Assembly (NCBI GenBank): GCA_000437855.1
Contig: FR902206.1
Span: 1 to 64,000, forward strand
DNA length: 64,000 nucleotides
Reading direction: 5' to 3'
Origin: Clostridium sp. CAG:567
Lineage (GTDB): Bacteria; Bacillota; Clostridia; TANB77; CAG-508
Shown here: positions 63,629-64,000 of the stretch, piece by piece
How positions within the stretch are numbered: the stretch's first letter is position 1
How the letters are laid out: each line of letters opens with the position of its first letter
The notes under the pieces: model-generated
Databases searched by the model: none
What the model saw: the letters and a program-made list of their open reading frames with translations, nothing else
Told to the model about the DNA's origin: nothing
Position numbers and translations under genes: made by a program

Positions 63629-64000
63629 ATGAGATTTGAAACTAACAAAGAAAAGGGAAACTCTAGTTTAGGAATAGCAATTGCATATTTTTCGACTACT
63701 GGATACACTGTGTCTATTCCACTTAATGATACACAAGACTATGATTTAGTTGTAGAAAAAGAAAGCAAGTTTTCTAGTATACAAGTAAAATCTACAGGTT
63801 GCAAGACAAAGTATGGAAATTATCAAGTAGCATTGAAAAGCTGTGGTGGGACTAAAGGTACAACATATAAAACTATAATAGACACAAATATAGATTTTGT
63901 GTTTATAGTAACAAGTGAGATGTCAATGTATTTAATACCTAAAAAAGAAATTAAAAATAAATCAACAATAAATTTGTGTAACAGCTATAATAAATATGAA
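63629..64000 (+). CDS. PD-(D/E)XK endonuclease resembling intron homing enzymes (3' end outside window)
   Basis: 124 codons are open to the window end. MRFETNKEKGNSSLGIAIAYF is followed by a nuclease core, DTQDYDLVVEKESKFSSIQVKST, giving the Asp and Q-x-K of a PD-(D/E)XK active site, then CKTKYGNYQVALKSCGG. This pattern matches the PDDEXK_5-type group, which I associate with the I-Ssp6803I kind of group I intron homing endonuclease. ATG 63629 follows AGGAGAAGG. It starts 69 bp after the intron-bearing tRNA-Tyr, outside the intron, and past a terminator. A role in moving that intron is inferred. Confidence 0.75.
   Translation, partial: MRFETNKEKGNSSLGIAIAYFSTTGYTVSIPLNDTQDYDLVVEKESKFSSIQVKSTGCKTKYGNYQVALKSCGGTKGTTYKTIIDTNIDFVFIVTSEMSMYLIPKKEIKNKSTINLCNSYNKYE

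Noticed and set aside
1..64000. CRISPR array
   Set aside because: No series of regularly spaced identical repeats was seen on reading; the repeats found are element ends, att copies or the 102-bp duplication.

Overview
This window is very AT-rich DNA of a low-GC Firmicute, most likely an uncultured gut-type Clostridia lineage. The gene content supports that: AddA, IreB-RuvX-DUF1292, RbgA-Mini-III, Trigger factor-ClpP-ClpX-LexA, MreB, frequent GTG/TTG starts, and strong AGGAG ribosome sites. The exact lineage is inferred and was not tested.

1-17.3 kb is an accessory island made of layered mobile elements. From 1 to about 6.8 kb is the right part of a phage- or ICE-like element. It holds a replication module on the minus strand (DnaC-like loader, replisome organiser, small HTH), a divergent XRE repressor with operator-like repeats, and a three-gene nucleotide module (nucleoside phosphorylase, pyrophosphatase-VOC fusion, NUDIX). 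A tyrosine integrase and a 3' half of an initiator tRNA gene close it. A second 3' half of tRNA-fMet lies at 16.86 kb. Between the two are a LysR/MBL pair, an excisionase without an integrase, a decayed IS256-family copy, an AbiL-like ATPase/RloB pair, a 48-residue small protein, a PD-(D/E)XK nuclease, a GNAT acetyltransferase, and a broken ABC-F resistance-type gene that still has its leader-peptide attenuator.

17.3-39.5 kb is mostly chromosomal: addA, an FAD-dependent enzyme, dnaE, a G5-SH3-glucosaminidase wall hydrolase, a VirB2-like/TadZ-like/degenerate-GGDEF cluster, ireB-ruvX-DUF1292 and a small HD hydrolase. It also has a very large protein joining AAA+ modules of the CbbX/SpoVK type to an FtsH-like M41 protease domain.

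39.5-46.5 kb is a second, separate island inserted inside the first codons of the ribosome-assembly GTPase gene rbgA. The original 5' end, ending in codons Asn-Trp, sits alone at 39515. Two more orphan 5' ends lie at 41549 and 43763, and a fourth is still joined to the gene body at 46437. This looks like three successive insertions at the same short site (AACTGGTA), each bringing a replacement start for rbgA. Cargo includes DinD, DnaQ-like exonuclease, KilA-N, UDG-like, RhuM, DUF1016, HD, DUF1653, and relaxase and serine-recombinase remnants, many of them broken.

46.5-63.1 kb is a conserved core: rbgA-mrnC, tRNA-Glu, recN, lysS, an M50 protease, tsaD, a phosphoesterase, tig-clpP-clpX-lexA, mreB, and an acyl-CoA synthetase. 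The right end holds tRNA-Met and a tRNA-Tyr gene split inside its anticodon by a group I intron of about 221 nt. A PD-(D/E)XK protein resembling intron homing endonucleases starts just after that tRNA and runs off the window.
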